DNA from: Ophiothrix spiculata
Lineage: Eukaryota > Echinodermata > Ophiuroidea > Amphilepidida > Ophiotrichidae
DNA: 31,633 nucleotides
Assembly: GCA_000969725.1 (NCBI GenBank)
Contig: JXSR01S066736.1
Reading direction: 5' to 3' (one strand)
Shown: piece after piece, positions 8,293 through 18,077 of the stretch
Position numbering within the stretch: the stretch's first letter is position 1
Layout: every line of letters starts with the position of its first letter
Position numbers and translations under genes: made by a program
Notes under the pieces: model-generated
Told to the model about the DNA's origin: nothing
The model's database searches: none
The model's input: the letters and a program-made list of their open reading frames with translations, nothing else

Positions 8293-9524
8293 TCACCTCA
8301 TAAAGATGCTTGGAAAGGTTTACAGCTTCTCAGTAAAGATCTACAATCTACATGTATCCCTTTCATACATAGGCTTCTATAAAGTATTCGAAGTAGCTAT
8401 TATAACAAAAATTATAAATTCATATTATCCATTCAAAATAAAGAGGTTATTGTTCATTAAAAACATTGTTCTGAATGATCTCCCTATCAAATCACATATA
8501 AGGAGGTTCTATTTCGTTGTACACATGCGGATGCAGGTACCTGATAAATTGTCTTGGTCTGTTCTCATACCAATGTGCATGACTCATTAACAAGCATCAG
8601 TAGTAACTTAAGACATAAGTCTGGTCATCTGTGTTCTGTACTGCTTTTTATTTAATTATAATCATTTGTCAGTTGTTTCCCTATCTTTACTGCTGTTTTT
8701 ATCACGTACTAATGCTATATCCATTATTAATTCGACATAAACAGTTTTTGTCATGTTCATGTAACATTTGTACGACGAAGGGCTGTTGAAACTTGATACA
8801 AAAATGTCATTAATTAGAAAATGTCTTTGTCAAGCACACCTTTCAACAATGTACGAGTATATGTAGTAATAGAAAATAAGATTGTTTTAAAGGTGACTAA
8901 TAATTTGAGTATTTTCTTGATATTAATAGTCACAAAAACAAAAAAGGTCTGTGAAATTTCACTTCGGTCCCCTTCCATGCTGAAAATTTGTATTATCTCG
9001 ATCAATGCAGATGGTACTGCTATAAAGCAAACTATGTTCAATTTACCATACAAAACCTTGTTTAGCACCAAACTAACAAAAGAAAAAAATGTGTTATGAA
9101 AAATAGTATATAAAACTTTTGCTGATTATGTAAAAGTAGAGCTCAGTTTTTAATCATACAGTTAAGGATCTTTAGGATTTAAAACTTACAAAGAGAATTT
9201 TCCACATGTTCAAACGAAACACTGTTCAATGTTTTTATTTAACCACAATATTCATAAATTTTTTATACAATATTTATATCTTCGATATTTCTGAATTAAG
9301 GTGTAGGTTCTTGCATTTTGACCTTATCTGAAAACAAAATCAGTATAAGGTTTTAACAAATAGGCCTTCAGGAATTTTATGTTTTTTCTTAAAATTTCTT
9401 AAAGGGATTTACACCGCTATTTATAGTGCTGATATAAGAAAATTTGTATCATAGAATCCATTTGTGCCAGAAAAAACAAAAATTGTTTGATACTCGAATG
9501 AAAGTTCATACGTGTTGGTAGATA
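8293..9524. other. No recognised feature
   Basis: AT-rich. Short open frames overlap on both strands at 8814-9099, which argues for chance, not coding. No repeats shared with the rest of the window were noticed. Confidence 0.45.
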
Positions 9525-9530
9525 AAATTT

Positions 9531-9677
9531 GATTGGGACAATACTAGAGTTTTGGACAGAGAAGACAGAGAGTACCCCGGTCAATTGCGGGAGGCCATTT
9601 ACATCAAAAAGAAGAAACCTTAATTGAACCGTGACCAAGGATTGGAACTGCCCTCCTTATGTAATGGTCTCTTCTGA
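9531..9677 (+). pseudogene. Penelope-like element GIY-YIG relic with in-frame stop
   Basis: Translating from 9531 gives DWDNTRVLDRED, then a Glu-containing LREAIYIKKKKP, a TAA stop (9621-9623), then LNRDQGLELPS and a TGA stop at 9675-9677. This follows the C-terminal third of the PLE nuclease at 2548-3129 (DWD...ILDRD...REAIQI...NRDEGYTL), including the likely catalytic Glu and NRD(Q/E)G. The in-frame TAA falls where the family usually has a residue between Pro and Leu-Asn-Arg. Immediately upstream the frame has a TAG (9519-9521), so the Cys/His and YIG parts are lost or shifted. It is shorter and more decayed than the first PLE copy and belongs to a different subfamily, judging by residues such as LNRDQG versus INRDEG. 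Confidence 0.82.
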
Positions 9678-10790
9678 TTAGCGTCACCAAGGTCATAAGA
9701 GGTCAAGAGCCCTCACAACATCACAGGATTTCTTCTAATGAGAACATGTGTTAGATGTCGAAAATTCAAGGTATATGAGTGTTCACCTAATGCTGAAAGT
9801 CTGTGTTAACCATCTCAGTATAAAAATTGTTTGATTAGGTAAGGTAGAAGTAACGTACAAACGTAGAAACTTTTTTAGTCTGAATATGGACATCTACATC
9901 GGTAGACTTGTTGTAGAAATGCTTTAGTATCTCAATTCATTATAAGAAGAAGGACTTGCTTCAGTTACAAAATACTAATCAGCTTGATACCGCAACTAAC
10001 GTCAACTTCATGCAAAGCATAACTTCTCGAAATGTTCATTAACCTACAGATTAATCAGACGCTTTCAGTCAATTGAATTATGATAACTGCTAGCGTGTTA
10101 AGTATATAGACTTTTTTCAATGAAAGCGAAAAGCTATCAAATCAAATCAAATTAGATGGAATGTGGTTCAGAATAATTAAGAAAGGGGCCAAAAATAGAC
10201 GTTGTCATTTAAACGAGTAATTGCCATTGCTGCTTAATTTAAACAATGAGTTGGCTCAAACGTTGATGCTAGTCTTTTTGACTTTTTATACATCTTGGAA
10301 AGTTGTCTTCTATCCTTTGTCATAATGGTTGTAGTTTAGAAACAAGTCCTTCTTTATTTTGCCTTTTTTCTGCATTTATTTCGTCCGTTTTATCTTTCAT
10401 CATTTACTCTCTTTTGATAAATGTAGTATAAACCGGTGATTGATTGGAAACATTGCTGAACATGCATATTATTACTGTATTCATTTTAACTATTCAGTTA
10501 AGTTGCAAAACCCAAATGAACATACAAAGTTCCTGTGGAATTTAAAATATTCAATAGAGTCTACATTAATATAAATATACAGGAGAAACTGAGATCCTGA
10601 AAGTTTTTCAGTTTTAATATAATCCTGAAATATTAATGCTTTATTTTGGCAAATAGTGTGTAAATGAGATAGAACCTGCCTGTATATTTGATTCCAGACT
10701 TTGCATTTAAATAGGAATGTTCCATGTAATGATAATCTTAGCATTGTGGTTAAGAATTATATGCCATAAGCTCGATTCAGGAATTTGCAA
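9678..10790. other. No recognised feature
   Basis: AT-rich non-coding sequence. The first ~60 bp may be the PLE 3' end (a 'cgtcaccaaggtcataagaggtc' tract), but I cannot confirm it. Confidence 0.45.
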
Positions 10791-10808
10791 AATACACATC
10801 AACACCAT

Positions 10809-10902
10809 GGGCCCGTATTCCAGAAAGGTGTTTAGCTAAATCAAGGTTTTATTTCTCGTCAACAGCACGACTCATTGAACTGTTCTGCTTGAAAGCTACA
10901 AT
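10809..10902 (+). mobile_element. Possible transposon terminus running into the gap
   Basis: GGGCCCGTATTCCAGAAAGG at 10809 resembles the 'ggcccgtattc' termini of MITE-like elements common in animals (family knowledge, not verified). The rest of the element would lie in the unsequenced gap. No partner terminus is visible at the far side. Confidence 0.3.
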
Positions 10903-11161
10903 NNNNNNNNNNNNNNNNNNNNNNNNNNNNNNNNNNNNNNNNNNNNNNNNNNNNNNNNNNNNNNNNNNNNNNNNNNNNNNNNNNNNNNNNNNNNNNNNNN
11001 NNNNNNNNNNNNNNNNNNNNNNNNNNNNNNNNNNNNNNNNNNNNNNNNNNNNNNNNNNNNNNNNNNNNNNNNNNNNNNNNNNNNNNNNNNNNNNNNNNNN
11101 NNNNNNNNNNNNNNNNNNNNNNNNNNNNNNNNNNNNNNNNNNNNNNNNNNNNNNNNNNNNN
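10903..11161. other. Assembly gap (259 N)
   Basis: An unbroken run of N. Nothing can be said of its content; features that abut it may be incomplete. Confidence 0.99.
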
Positions 11162-11490
11162 CCTGTTAACGAGGATATGGTTGCCTCTCCAGTTGATATG
11201 TCTTTATTTCATTAGAGATCAACGTTTAATTTATTTTGAAATCTGAAACTAGAGAACCAGCGAAAACGGTTTGTGTTTCACTTTCATAATAGAAAAGATT
11301 GTTTCTCGTTTGACTGTCCATCAAACCATGATAAGACCTTAAGTCGATTTGATCCAAACTTAATTCTTTTAAAGAAGAAAGTAAGCATTGTATTCAGCCG
11401 TTTGATATGCAATTACAATTGGAAGAATATACTTTCTGAGTCAGAAGAAGAGCATATATAAAAAGCATGCCTCACCTACTTTTTACCAAT

Positions 11491-11671
11491 TTAACGCACC
11501 GGTGTGAAAGGAATCTAAGTCCCCCTGAAAAGCTAGTCCGCCTTCCATAGACCATAACGGAGTAAAGCGTGAAACTAATGTTATGTGAGAGTTGTTAGCC
11601 TATTATATACTTTACTGTACAACCCGGACAATAAGAACGGGGGACTTACATTCCTGCTACACCGGCCTTAA
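11491..11671. mobile_element. MITE-like element bounded by TTAA
   Basis: Inverted arms at 11499-11526 and 11638-11665 match at about 24 of 28 positions (CCGGTGT ... AAGTCCCCC). Both arms abut a TTAA (11491-11494 and 11668-11671), the target duplication typical of piggyBac-type elements. The termini do not match the classic piggyBac CCYT start, so the superfamily is uncertain. The interior, 110 bp, has no coding capacity. Confidence 0.65.
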
Positions 11672-11672
11672 T

Positions 11673-11699
11673 CTAGCATATATTGGTAGTATATGCTAG
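11673..11699. repeat. Perfect 10-bp hairpin next to the TTAA element
   Basis: CTAGCATATA (11673-11682) and TATATGCTAG (11690-11699) are exact reverse complements around a 7-nt loop. It begins 2 bp after the TTAA of the neighbouring MITE. Confidence 0.7.
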
Positions 11700-12266
11700 T
11701 GGTTTCAAATATAGAGCGATCAGGCATTCGTAGTCTATTGGATTGACAATACAGAATCAGTCTTGCACACATTTGACATTTTAGTCATGATAACAAAATC
11801 AGTCTCTACAACAATATCGAGTATAGTAGACACACAGAGTAACAGAGATGACACTGAGCTCAGATCTATTTTATCAATTTATAACATTGGTTTGTTGAAC
11901 AACCCTCTCCTACACCCAAAGAAAAAAGTGTCTTCCGACCCTTCCTCTTCATTTTACACATTTCGGTCACAATTTTGATCTATAATATAGAACGAACATA
12001 ATGTTAATAGGATGATTGATACTAGATATATTCAAAATAAATTATACAAAAAACACAGTACTTCAACATCAAAGAAAATATTTTATCAGTAAGTTCAAGA
12101 CAAAATAAATATACTGCATTTTATTCCTTAAAATTAATGACATATTCTTCTAGTTATTCAAGCATTAAAAGTATATTATCGTTTGTCACTCAAAATGTAA
12201 AAACGAACCAAAAATCAAACGACAACAACATATGCATGAGTATCGTGTTACCCTAAAAATATTAGT

Positions 12267-12774
12267 TTAAAAGGGGCATTGGACAAGTTCAGCATCATCC
12301 CCAAATTTTTCCCCATGCTTTTTGAGATTTTTGCATCATTTGAAGTATTAGCAGTAATAATGAGGGTATGCGAAGTTTCAAAGTCAAATTCAAACCCTTT
12401 ATATCCAAATGTTTAGATATTCTTTTATTTCTAATTATCGTTGTCGACAACGATAAATACTGCCCTCTATAGTTGAATTTTTAAAATTGGCCTTTTTGGG
12501 AGATCTAATGCAAACTTCAAACTTCTTTTGATTTATCTGCAATCTATGATGTGAACGTAATGTTTTACAAACGAATCTGTGGCTCTTTCTTTAAGTATAG
12601 CTTCAATAAATACGTTTAGAGAATAGCCTCTTACCAAAGATCAAAAAACAAAATAAAATTGAAGGTTTTGATCAAAATGTTCCCGATATTTATTAATTAG
12701 GTGTTATTGTCTAGCATGTGAAGTGTAAATCATCCTCAAATAAAATTTCGAAATTTTGTCCTATGCCCCTTTAA
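12267..12774. mobile_element. 501-bp MITE inserted in R2 copy 1
   Basis: The insertion begins AAGGGGCATTGGACAA (12271) and ends with the reverse complement of AAGGGGCATAGGACAA (12771): 16-bp terminal inverted repeats with one mismatch. T(TAA) occurs at both junctions, giving a TAA or TTAA duplication. R2 copy 2 at about 19770 reads straight across the equivalent site, so it serves as the pre-insertion allele. Inside is a perfect 22-bp palindrome (12435-12456). No transposase. A TTAA/TAA duplication is compatible with piggyBac- or Harbinger-like mobilisation; termini alone do not settle it. Confidence 0.85.
12435..12456. repeat. Perfect 22-bp palindrome inside the MITE
   Basis: The sequence is its own reverse complement across 22 bp, centred on GTCGAC. 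It could be a dimeric protein-binding site or a replication/recombination structure; the function is unknown. Confidence 0.85.
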
Positions 12775-13289
12775 GTTTATAGCTCCTTGTATTTTCTACT
12801 CACCTATCATTTGGTAACACTACACTATCATTTATCGTGGAAATGTATTTTATTAACCACCTTCCTAACAAATTACGATCTATTTGGGGAATTTGAATAA
12901 TGTTTAAGTACAAGAACTCTAGTGCTTTTATATATTCTATCTATCAATTATGTATATATATTACACGTGGTATTTAAAAGGCGCCTTTGCGAGTTTTGAT
13001 GACTACATTTTGTAATCTAATGAATTAAACTTGCAGGAAAAATATTAACACCTACTTATTCACCTTTAAAATGCATGTTTTGAAATAAAACACGACGAAA
13101 CCGCGTGTATGAAATTTGGAAACTAGTATTTCACCATGATTTCAAGTGCAACATGGTTTATACATTTGAGTTGATTAAATGTGTCTTTCCTGTTTTTGAC
13201 TTTGCAGATAATGTAAAAAAGGGGAAATGACTGGTGCAAAATGAAGATTTCCAATTTTACTTAACCCTCTTCTATTCCTCCGAAGAGGG

Positions 13290-13327
13290 GGGGGGGGCAA
13301 GTTGGCCCCGGGGCGGGTTGGCCCAGC
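13290..13327. repeat. G-run plus GGGGCAAGTTGGCCC motif
   Basis: A run of 11 or more G leads into GGGGCAAGTTGGCCCC and a second imperfect unit GGGGCGGGTTGGCCC. The same 15-mer forms the ends of the element at 18078-18655. Here no opposite terminus was found, so it may be a solo end. The G-run may also be an assembly weak point. Confidence 0.6.
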
Positions 13328-13332
13328 TTGTG

Positions 13333-13698
13333 TTTCTGCTCACGTGACCTTGGCAGAAATATGTCACTGGTGATTTTTGGTTATGCATAAAGCATCAAAT
13401 TTACCATAAAATGTACAAGACCGAACTCAGATATTTGTGTGAGTTATCAAATTAAACGAGTTTTTGAGTTCCCTTAGTAATATGTTGAGCAAAAGTAATT
13501 TTGTACTAGTGTGAAGATATTACTTCGCTGGTTCAAGTTATTATCATTGATTACGAGGTATGGTACATGTCCAACATATCAGTTCGGCGGAACTCACAAT
13601 TTGGATACGTTTCTGCTCACGTGACCTTGGGAGAAATATGTCACTGGTGATTTTTGGTTATGCATAAAGCATCAAATTTACCAAAAAGACCGAACTCA
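13333..13698 (+). repeat. Dispersed repeat R3, copy a plus partial tandem copy b
   Basis: Copy a (13333-13582) begins TTTCTGCTCACGTGACCTTGG and runs through 'tcactggtgatttttggtta', 'tgcataaagcatcaaattta', 'gaccgaactcag', 'tattacttcgctggttcaag' and 'gattacgaggtatggtac'. The first ~88 bp repeat almost exactly at 13610-13698 (copy b), 277 bp downstream. Copy b then breaks straight into R1 copy C. A further copy is at 16452-17989. No coding content. Confidence 0.85.
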
Positions 13699-14214
13699 GG
13701 TCAAAATGACGCCTAAAGACTACTTCGAAAAAGTTGACCCTTTTTCGCCGAAACCTCATAATTTCATGATGTTCGAACAATTCGACTGGTTTCAAATTTT
13801 GACAGATTGTAGGCTTGATACTTCTTATTGAATTACAAACAATATTTTATGAATATGCTGAGTTGATTTTGAATGATAATGTAACAAACCCGCGTTGTAT
13901 TGCCCGATATACAATAATATTGTCTGATATACTCATTCGCATAATTTACTTACAAATTGAGCATTCCAATGAGGCAAAAATTGCAATTTTTATGTAAACA
14001 AAAGAAAAATACGGCATTCTAATGTTTATGTTTTAGATTTTAGTTGCCTTGATAGCTCAGCGGTAGATCCCTCGCTTCGTAATGCATGACAAACCCCTGC
14101 CATAATCTATGGTTCGAGTCCCCGCAAAAACAGTGGAAACTATTTATCTTTTCATGATTAAAAAGTAGTTAGGATTTTTATTTTCCTGAGCAGATGGATT
14201 CCCTTTACCCTTAA
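13699..14214 (+). repeat. Dispersed repeat R1, copy C (lacks its first part)
   Basis: Begins abruptly inside the R1 sequence at 'ggtcaaaatgacg', directly abutting R3 copy b, and runs through 'tttttcgccgaaac', 'gacagattgtaggcttgata', the AT-rich body, the tRNA-like unit and the terminal 'ccctttaccctta'. It shares its terminal boundary with copy A exactly, showing that this is the true end of the family. Confidence 0.85.
14046..14130 (+). pseudogene. tRNA-Thr(CGT)-like pol III unit in R1 copy C
   Basis: GCCTTGA at 14046 could be an acceptor 5' strand; box A is TAGCTCAGCGG (14053-14063), and CTCGC-TTCGTAA gives a CGT anticodon (14078-14080), but the anticodon stem is only partly matched and about 20 extra bases precede box B. 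Box B is GGTTCGAGTCC (14111-14121), a perfect consensus. A TTTT stop for polymerase III lies near 14150. It is not a foldable tRNA, yet both internal promoter boxes are intact in this copy, unlike copy A. Transcription, if any, would leave the repeat after about 100 bp. Confidence 0.65.
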
Positions 14215-15497
14215 CGTTTCAAAGATGATTTAAACAACTAAGTGAAATGCTTATAATTCATAAAAAAATAGTGCTAACGGAAAGTGATGGTCAAATGCGT
14301 CATTATAATTTTAAAATTGTATCAATGTCTGCTACAAATATATAGCATTTTTTAACCAGTGCCAGGTGTTTTTTTCAGCAACGAACAGTAGGCCTATTCA
14401 AAAACGCACTTAATACTAACATTATGATATCCCAACGAATATTTTATATCGAGCTATGTGTGGAATGAAAGTATTGGTACCTAGCGTGTGTTCGTGCTCA
14501 AAGCCGTTTTTGAACCCGAAACTTACCAGCTTTCATTTCGTTTTCACAACGTCACCGTATAATGGAGCGTGCTGTTGTTGATTCACGATGAAACGACAGT
14601 TGATATTCAAATACATGCTTCACGCATGGTACATCGTACACGGAGGTGCGTTTACGTAATACACGTAAGTCGGCGCACTGTTCATCGCGAGTTGGGAACT
14701 TGAGTACGTGCAAAGATTTGCGTTTGGGAACAGTATAAAGACGACAAAGCAACAAACATTTAATAACTAGCATTTTGCTTCAGATTCTATTAAATATCTG
14801 TATGAAGATGAGTATCTGTTAAATTGAAAACATTAAGATGTTTCGGTAAGATTTTCGTTGTCGAAAGTCTTAGCATCCGATGTGTCGGTGTAATGTTATC
14901 GCTCTCTGGTGGCTGAAACCACCCTCGCGCGATAAGAATACTGTACGCGGACGCATGAATGCATCGTTGTTGATTGGCGATGAACAACACTGTAGCTTGT
15001 TTGAATACCTAATTTACTCTTTACTTATTTTTTCCTTTACCTTTATATTTTATTCAATTTTGAAGAAGTGTTAAAAGGCCTGAAGCTAAAACACCCCTCC
15101 GTTTAAATTCAATAAAAACGGCATGAATTTATAAAGACATAATGATACTTTACTCGTCTAATGTTAGAAACATCCTTTTTAAATATTCTTGGGTTAATTA
15201 AATTCATCTAACTAGATAATTTTGTTCAAAATATATCTCATTCGACACTTTTTGTTTTTACTGGCAATAATGGGTTCATATTACAACTGTGACTATGTCA
15301 ACACTGATTAATATGACACTTTTATTGTTTTGAAGAAATATGCCAGATGGGTGTCTTCTAATTTTGTCAGTTCTTATTACTTCTTCTCATTATTACTATT
15401 TCTATTTCTACTAATTATGGCATGTCACCCGAGACATTCACCAGGCGCAGTTAAAAGTTGTTCCTCTTGTTTGTTTGTTTTTTTTGTAGTAGTTCAA
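14215..15497. other. Non-coding stretch with a CpG-richer patch
   Basis: No gene recognised. From about 14500 to 14970 CpG dinucleotides are visibly more frequent than elsewhere ('gcgtttacgtaatacacgtaagtcgg', 'cctcgcgcgataag'). A loose direct repeat, TTGTTGATT..CGATGAA, occurs at 14576 and 14969. Whether this is an unmethylated regulatory patch or an old transposon end cannot be told from sequence alone. Confidence 0.4.
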
Positions 15498-16033
15498 TCC
15501 CTAAACGGGTCCCGCTCGAATGCACGTCATCTTTACTGCAAGTTTTTACCTACTTACACATATCAGAATATCATGATTTTTTTGGCAGATATATGACATA
15601 GAGTCACTTGTTTATACATGAATCTTTACTAGAGATTTCACGTCCATTATCAAGGTCAAAATGACTTCAATAGATTTTTTCGAAAAGTTGACGCCTTTTT
15701 CGCCGAAACCTCAAAATTTTATGATGTTCGAACCATTCGATGTTTTTCAAAGTTTGACAGATTGTAGGCTTGATACTTGTTATTGAATTACAAATAATAT
15801 TTTATAAATTTGTGGTGTTGATTTTGAATGATAATGTAACAACCCTTCGTTGTTTTGCCTGAAAAACCGGACTTGAATTACGACTCTGAGATCGGTCTGT
15901 TTGAGCTGTGAATTGCCTGATTTTAGTACGGTATCTACAGTATCTACATTTTGTTTGATATACACATTCGCATAGTTTACTTACAAATTGCGCATTCTTT
16001 TGAGGCAAATATTACAATTATTATGTAAAAGAA
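15498..16033 (+). repeat. Dispersed repeat R1, copy D (lacks tRNA-like end)
   Basis: Runs from 'cccgctcgaatgcacgtcat' through 'gtttttacctacttacacat', 'ccattatcaaggtcaaaatg', 'gcctttttcgccgaaacc', 'acagattgtaggcttgatac' and the AT-rich body to 'ttatgtaaaagaaa', where similarity to copies A and C ends, about 50 bp before the tRNA-like unit. Short frames across it on the minus strand are incidental. Confidence 0.85.
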
Positions 16034-16451
16034 ATTACACATTAACCGGGGTTAATTTTGAAGTCCAATTTTGGGGGCTCCTCGGTCTACAACGTGCTAA
16101 GTTCTCCATTCCCTATTTAGCTATATCACTATGTTTACCGATAAGCGCTAATGCTGTAAACTTATTTCAATTTATTTATTATTCAGAAGGCGTTTTTGCA
16201 CATTTCATAGCCCAAAGGATTATTACTATACTCCTGTTCTGACATGTTAAATCGCCAGCAGCCAGATAATAATTTAGGTGAAATCATCAAGTTAGGCTTG
16301 ACGTCCAAAGACATTCGCTCACCCGTGAGACATTCGCCTTCGATGTTCGCTTCGACTATTTTGGTCAAATTCAGAGATAAATACACTTACAATGCTTGAA
16401 TATTAGTTAAATTGGTGTTACCATCGATTTAAATAAATAAATTTATTTAAA

Positions 16452-17989
16452 TAAATGTGACCTTGGGAGAATTAAGTAACTGGTGATTTTTTTGGTTATG
16501 CATAAAGCATCACGTTTACCATAAAATTTACAAGACCGAACTCAGCTCTTTGTGTGAGTTATCAATAAAACGACTTTTTGTATATGTATTATATACGGTT
16601 ACCAAAAAATAAGTTCCCCCCCTTGGATGACTAGACTTTGCCAAGACAGAAGTTGCCATGTTGGCTGTATTTCTCCTGCATAAAAGACGTTTTCTCTTCG
16701 GGAAACAATTCTCTATACAACACACTTTACCATTTGATGAAAGGTACTGACGCTTTTGAGCAAGACAAATTTGTTTAAAAATCGTTTTTTAAAACAGCCG
16801 AAAAAAAAGTTGCACTTAACTTCTTGTGGCCTTCTTGTGTCAACAAAAACAGGTTTACTTTGGCATTTATTGCATTAACTTGACTATTCTGCCAAAATGA
16901 ACTTTTTTGCATGGCTTCAACATCATGCACGATGTTGTGACACCCAATTCTGTAACGCTTCTGTCATGGAAACAGCATTGCTTGAAAGTGAGAGTTATTG
17001 TTAAAAAAAGTGAGAGATAAGCTGTAGAATGAAATAATGGATACTCTAAACCTTCAGATGATGCAAAACCAAGGAGAAAAAACAAACTTGATTTTCACAA
17101 TAAGACAGTATTAGCAGAGATCTTACTGCACATTCTTACCAGGTCATGGAGCTTGAACGACCAAGGGTAACAGATTGCAAAGCTTAACAATTTTACGCGA
17201 TATCACTGCACTGAAATACGGATTTTGATCAATGACTCGTTGCCTAAGTTTCTTGTGGTGTATAAAAATGTCATATGGTCCAAATTTCAAATAAATCCAT
17301 GAAATTTGTTCAATTTTAAACACGAAATCGCTTTACCAGTCGTTGAAAAGAACGGTGGACACAGCACTTTTTAATCCGACAATGTTTTAATTTTAAGTCA
17401 TGACAATTCATTTAAAAATGAAAAGAAGTCTAAATCATGTTTTAACTGTAGAATATGCACTGATTTAAAAAAGAAAAAACAAAATAAGTAAACGTAGAAG
17501 CATGTGAAAGCATGTTAGGATATCACAAAATACACAAGTGCAACTTTTTTTTCGCCAGTTTTGGAAAATGATTTTTAAACAAATGAGTGTTGTTAGAAAA
17601 CGACAAAAGCTGTCATCAAATGGTCAATTGGGTTTTGTGCACAAGTGTTTTTGAAAACAGAAACCTATTTTATACAAAAGAAAAGTATTCAAAATGGAGA
17701 GTTCTGTCATGACAAAGTCTGGTCATCCATAGGGGGAACTTATTTTTTGGTGACCGTTTATATGTAAAATCACAAGGCGTAAATAATATACTAATTTGTA
17801 AAAAAATATATAATGTATGAATAAAATGTTTTGCTTGGAGGGAAAAAAATAAAATAAATACAATAAAACGACTTTTTGAGTTACCTTAGTAATCTTTTTG
17901 AGCAAAAGTAATGTTGTACTAGTGTCAAAATATTACTTCGCTGGTTCAAGTTATTATTATTGATTACGAGGTATGGTACAACATATCAT
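16452..17989 (+). repeat. Dispersed repeat R3, copy c, split by a 1,280-bp insertion
   Basis: The left half (16452-16580) matches R3 from 'gtgaccttgg' through 'gaccgaactcag' and 'gagttatca'. The right half resumes at 17861 and continues through 'gagcaaaagtaatgttgtactagtg', 'tattacttcgctggttcaag' and 'gattacgaggtatggtac' to about 17989. R3 copy a at 13333-13582 is uninterrupted at the corresponding point. Confidence 0.88.
16563..17878. mobile_element. 1,280-bp foldback insertion with 18-bp target duplication and A-rich tail
   Basis: CAATAAAACGACTTTTTG occurs at 16563-16580 and again at 17861-17878, exactly duplicated, with 1,280 bp between. Inside are long imperfect inverted arms, 16595-16817 and 17536-17757 (about 223 bp each), sharing blocks such as ACCAAAAAATAAGTTCCCCC, TGGATGAC, CAGACTTTG and CGAAAAAAAAGTTGCACTT. 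The arms enclose ~720 bp with no long open frame. After the right arm comes ~100 bp of unpaired, increasingly A-rich sequence ending 'ggagggaaaaaaataaaataaata'. DNA transposons normally make 2-10-bp duplications; an 18-bp duplication next to an A-rich tail is what target-primed retroposition produces. The element could be a retroposed foldback RNA, or a DNA element of a poorly known type. Confidence 0.85.
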
Positions 17990-18077
17990 GAGATCAAATC
18001 CTCTCTATTCTTTGTCTTGTTGCTATACCACGAGGTTAATTTAAAACTGGGACTATGGAGCGGGTTCGCTCACTACC

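Larger units (their letters stand above)
11899..13190 (+). repeat. Dispersed repeat R2, copy 1 (split by a MITE)
   Basis: It aligns block by block with 19467-20205: 'ttcttcattttaca', 'taaattatacaaaaaa', 'cagt.cttcaacatc', 'caaacgacaacaa.atatgcatgag', 'tttggtaacact', 'atcgtggaaatg', 'actacattttgtaatctaat', 'ttaacacctacttattcacc' and 'gattaaatgtgtctttcc'. This copy contains a 501-bp insertion (12271-12771) and an extra ~70 bp near 11970 compared with copy 2. No open frame of note. A piece of the family also lies inverted at about 26455-26600. Class unknown. Confidence 0.85.

Noticed and set aside
8814-9099. Overlapping open frames on both strands
   Set aside because: Complementary frames of similar length in AT-rich DNA without codon bias are expected by chance.
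10889-11215. Open frame spanning the N-gap
   Set aside because: It consists almost entirely of unknown bases; not evidence of coding.
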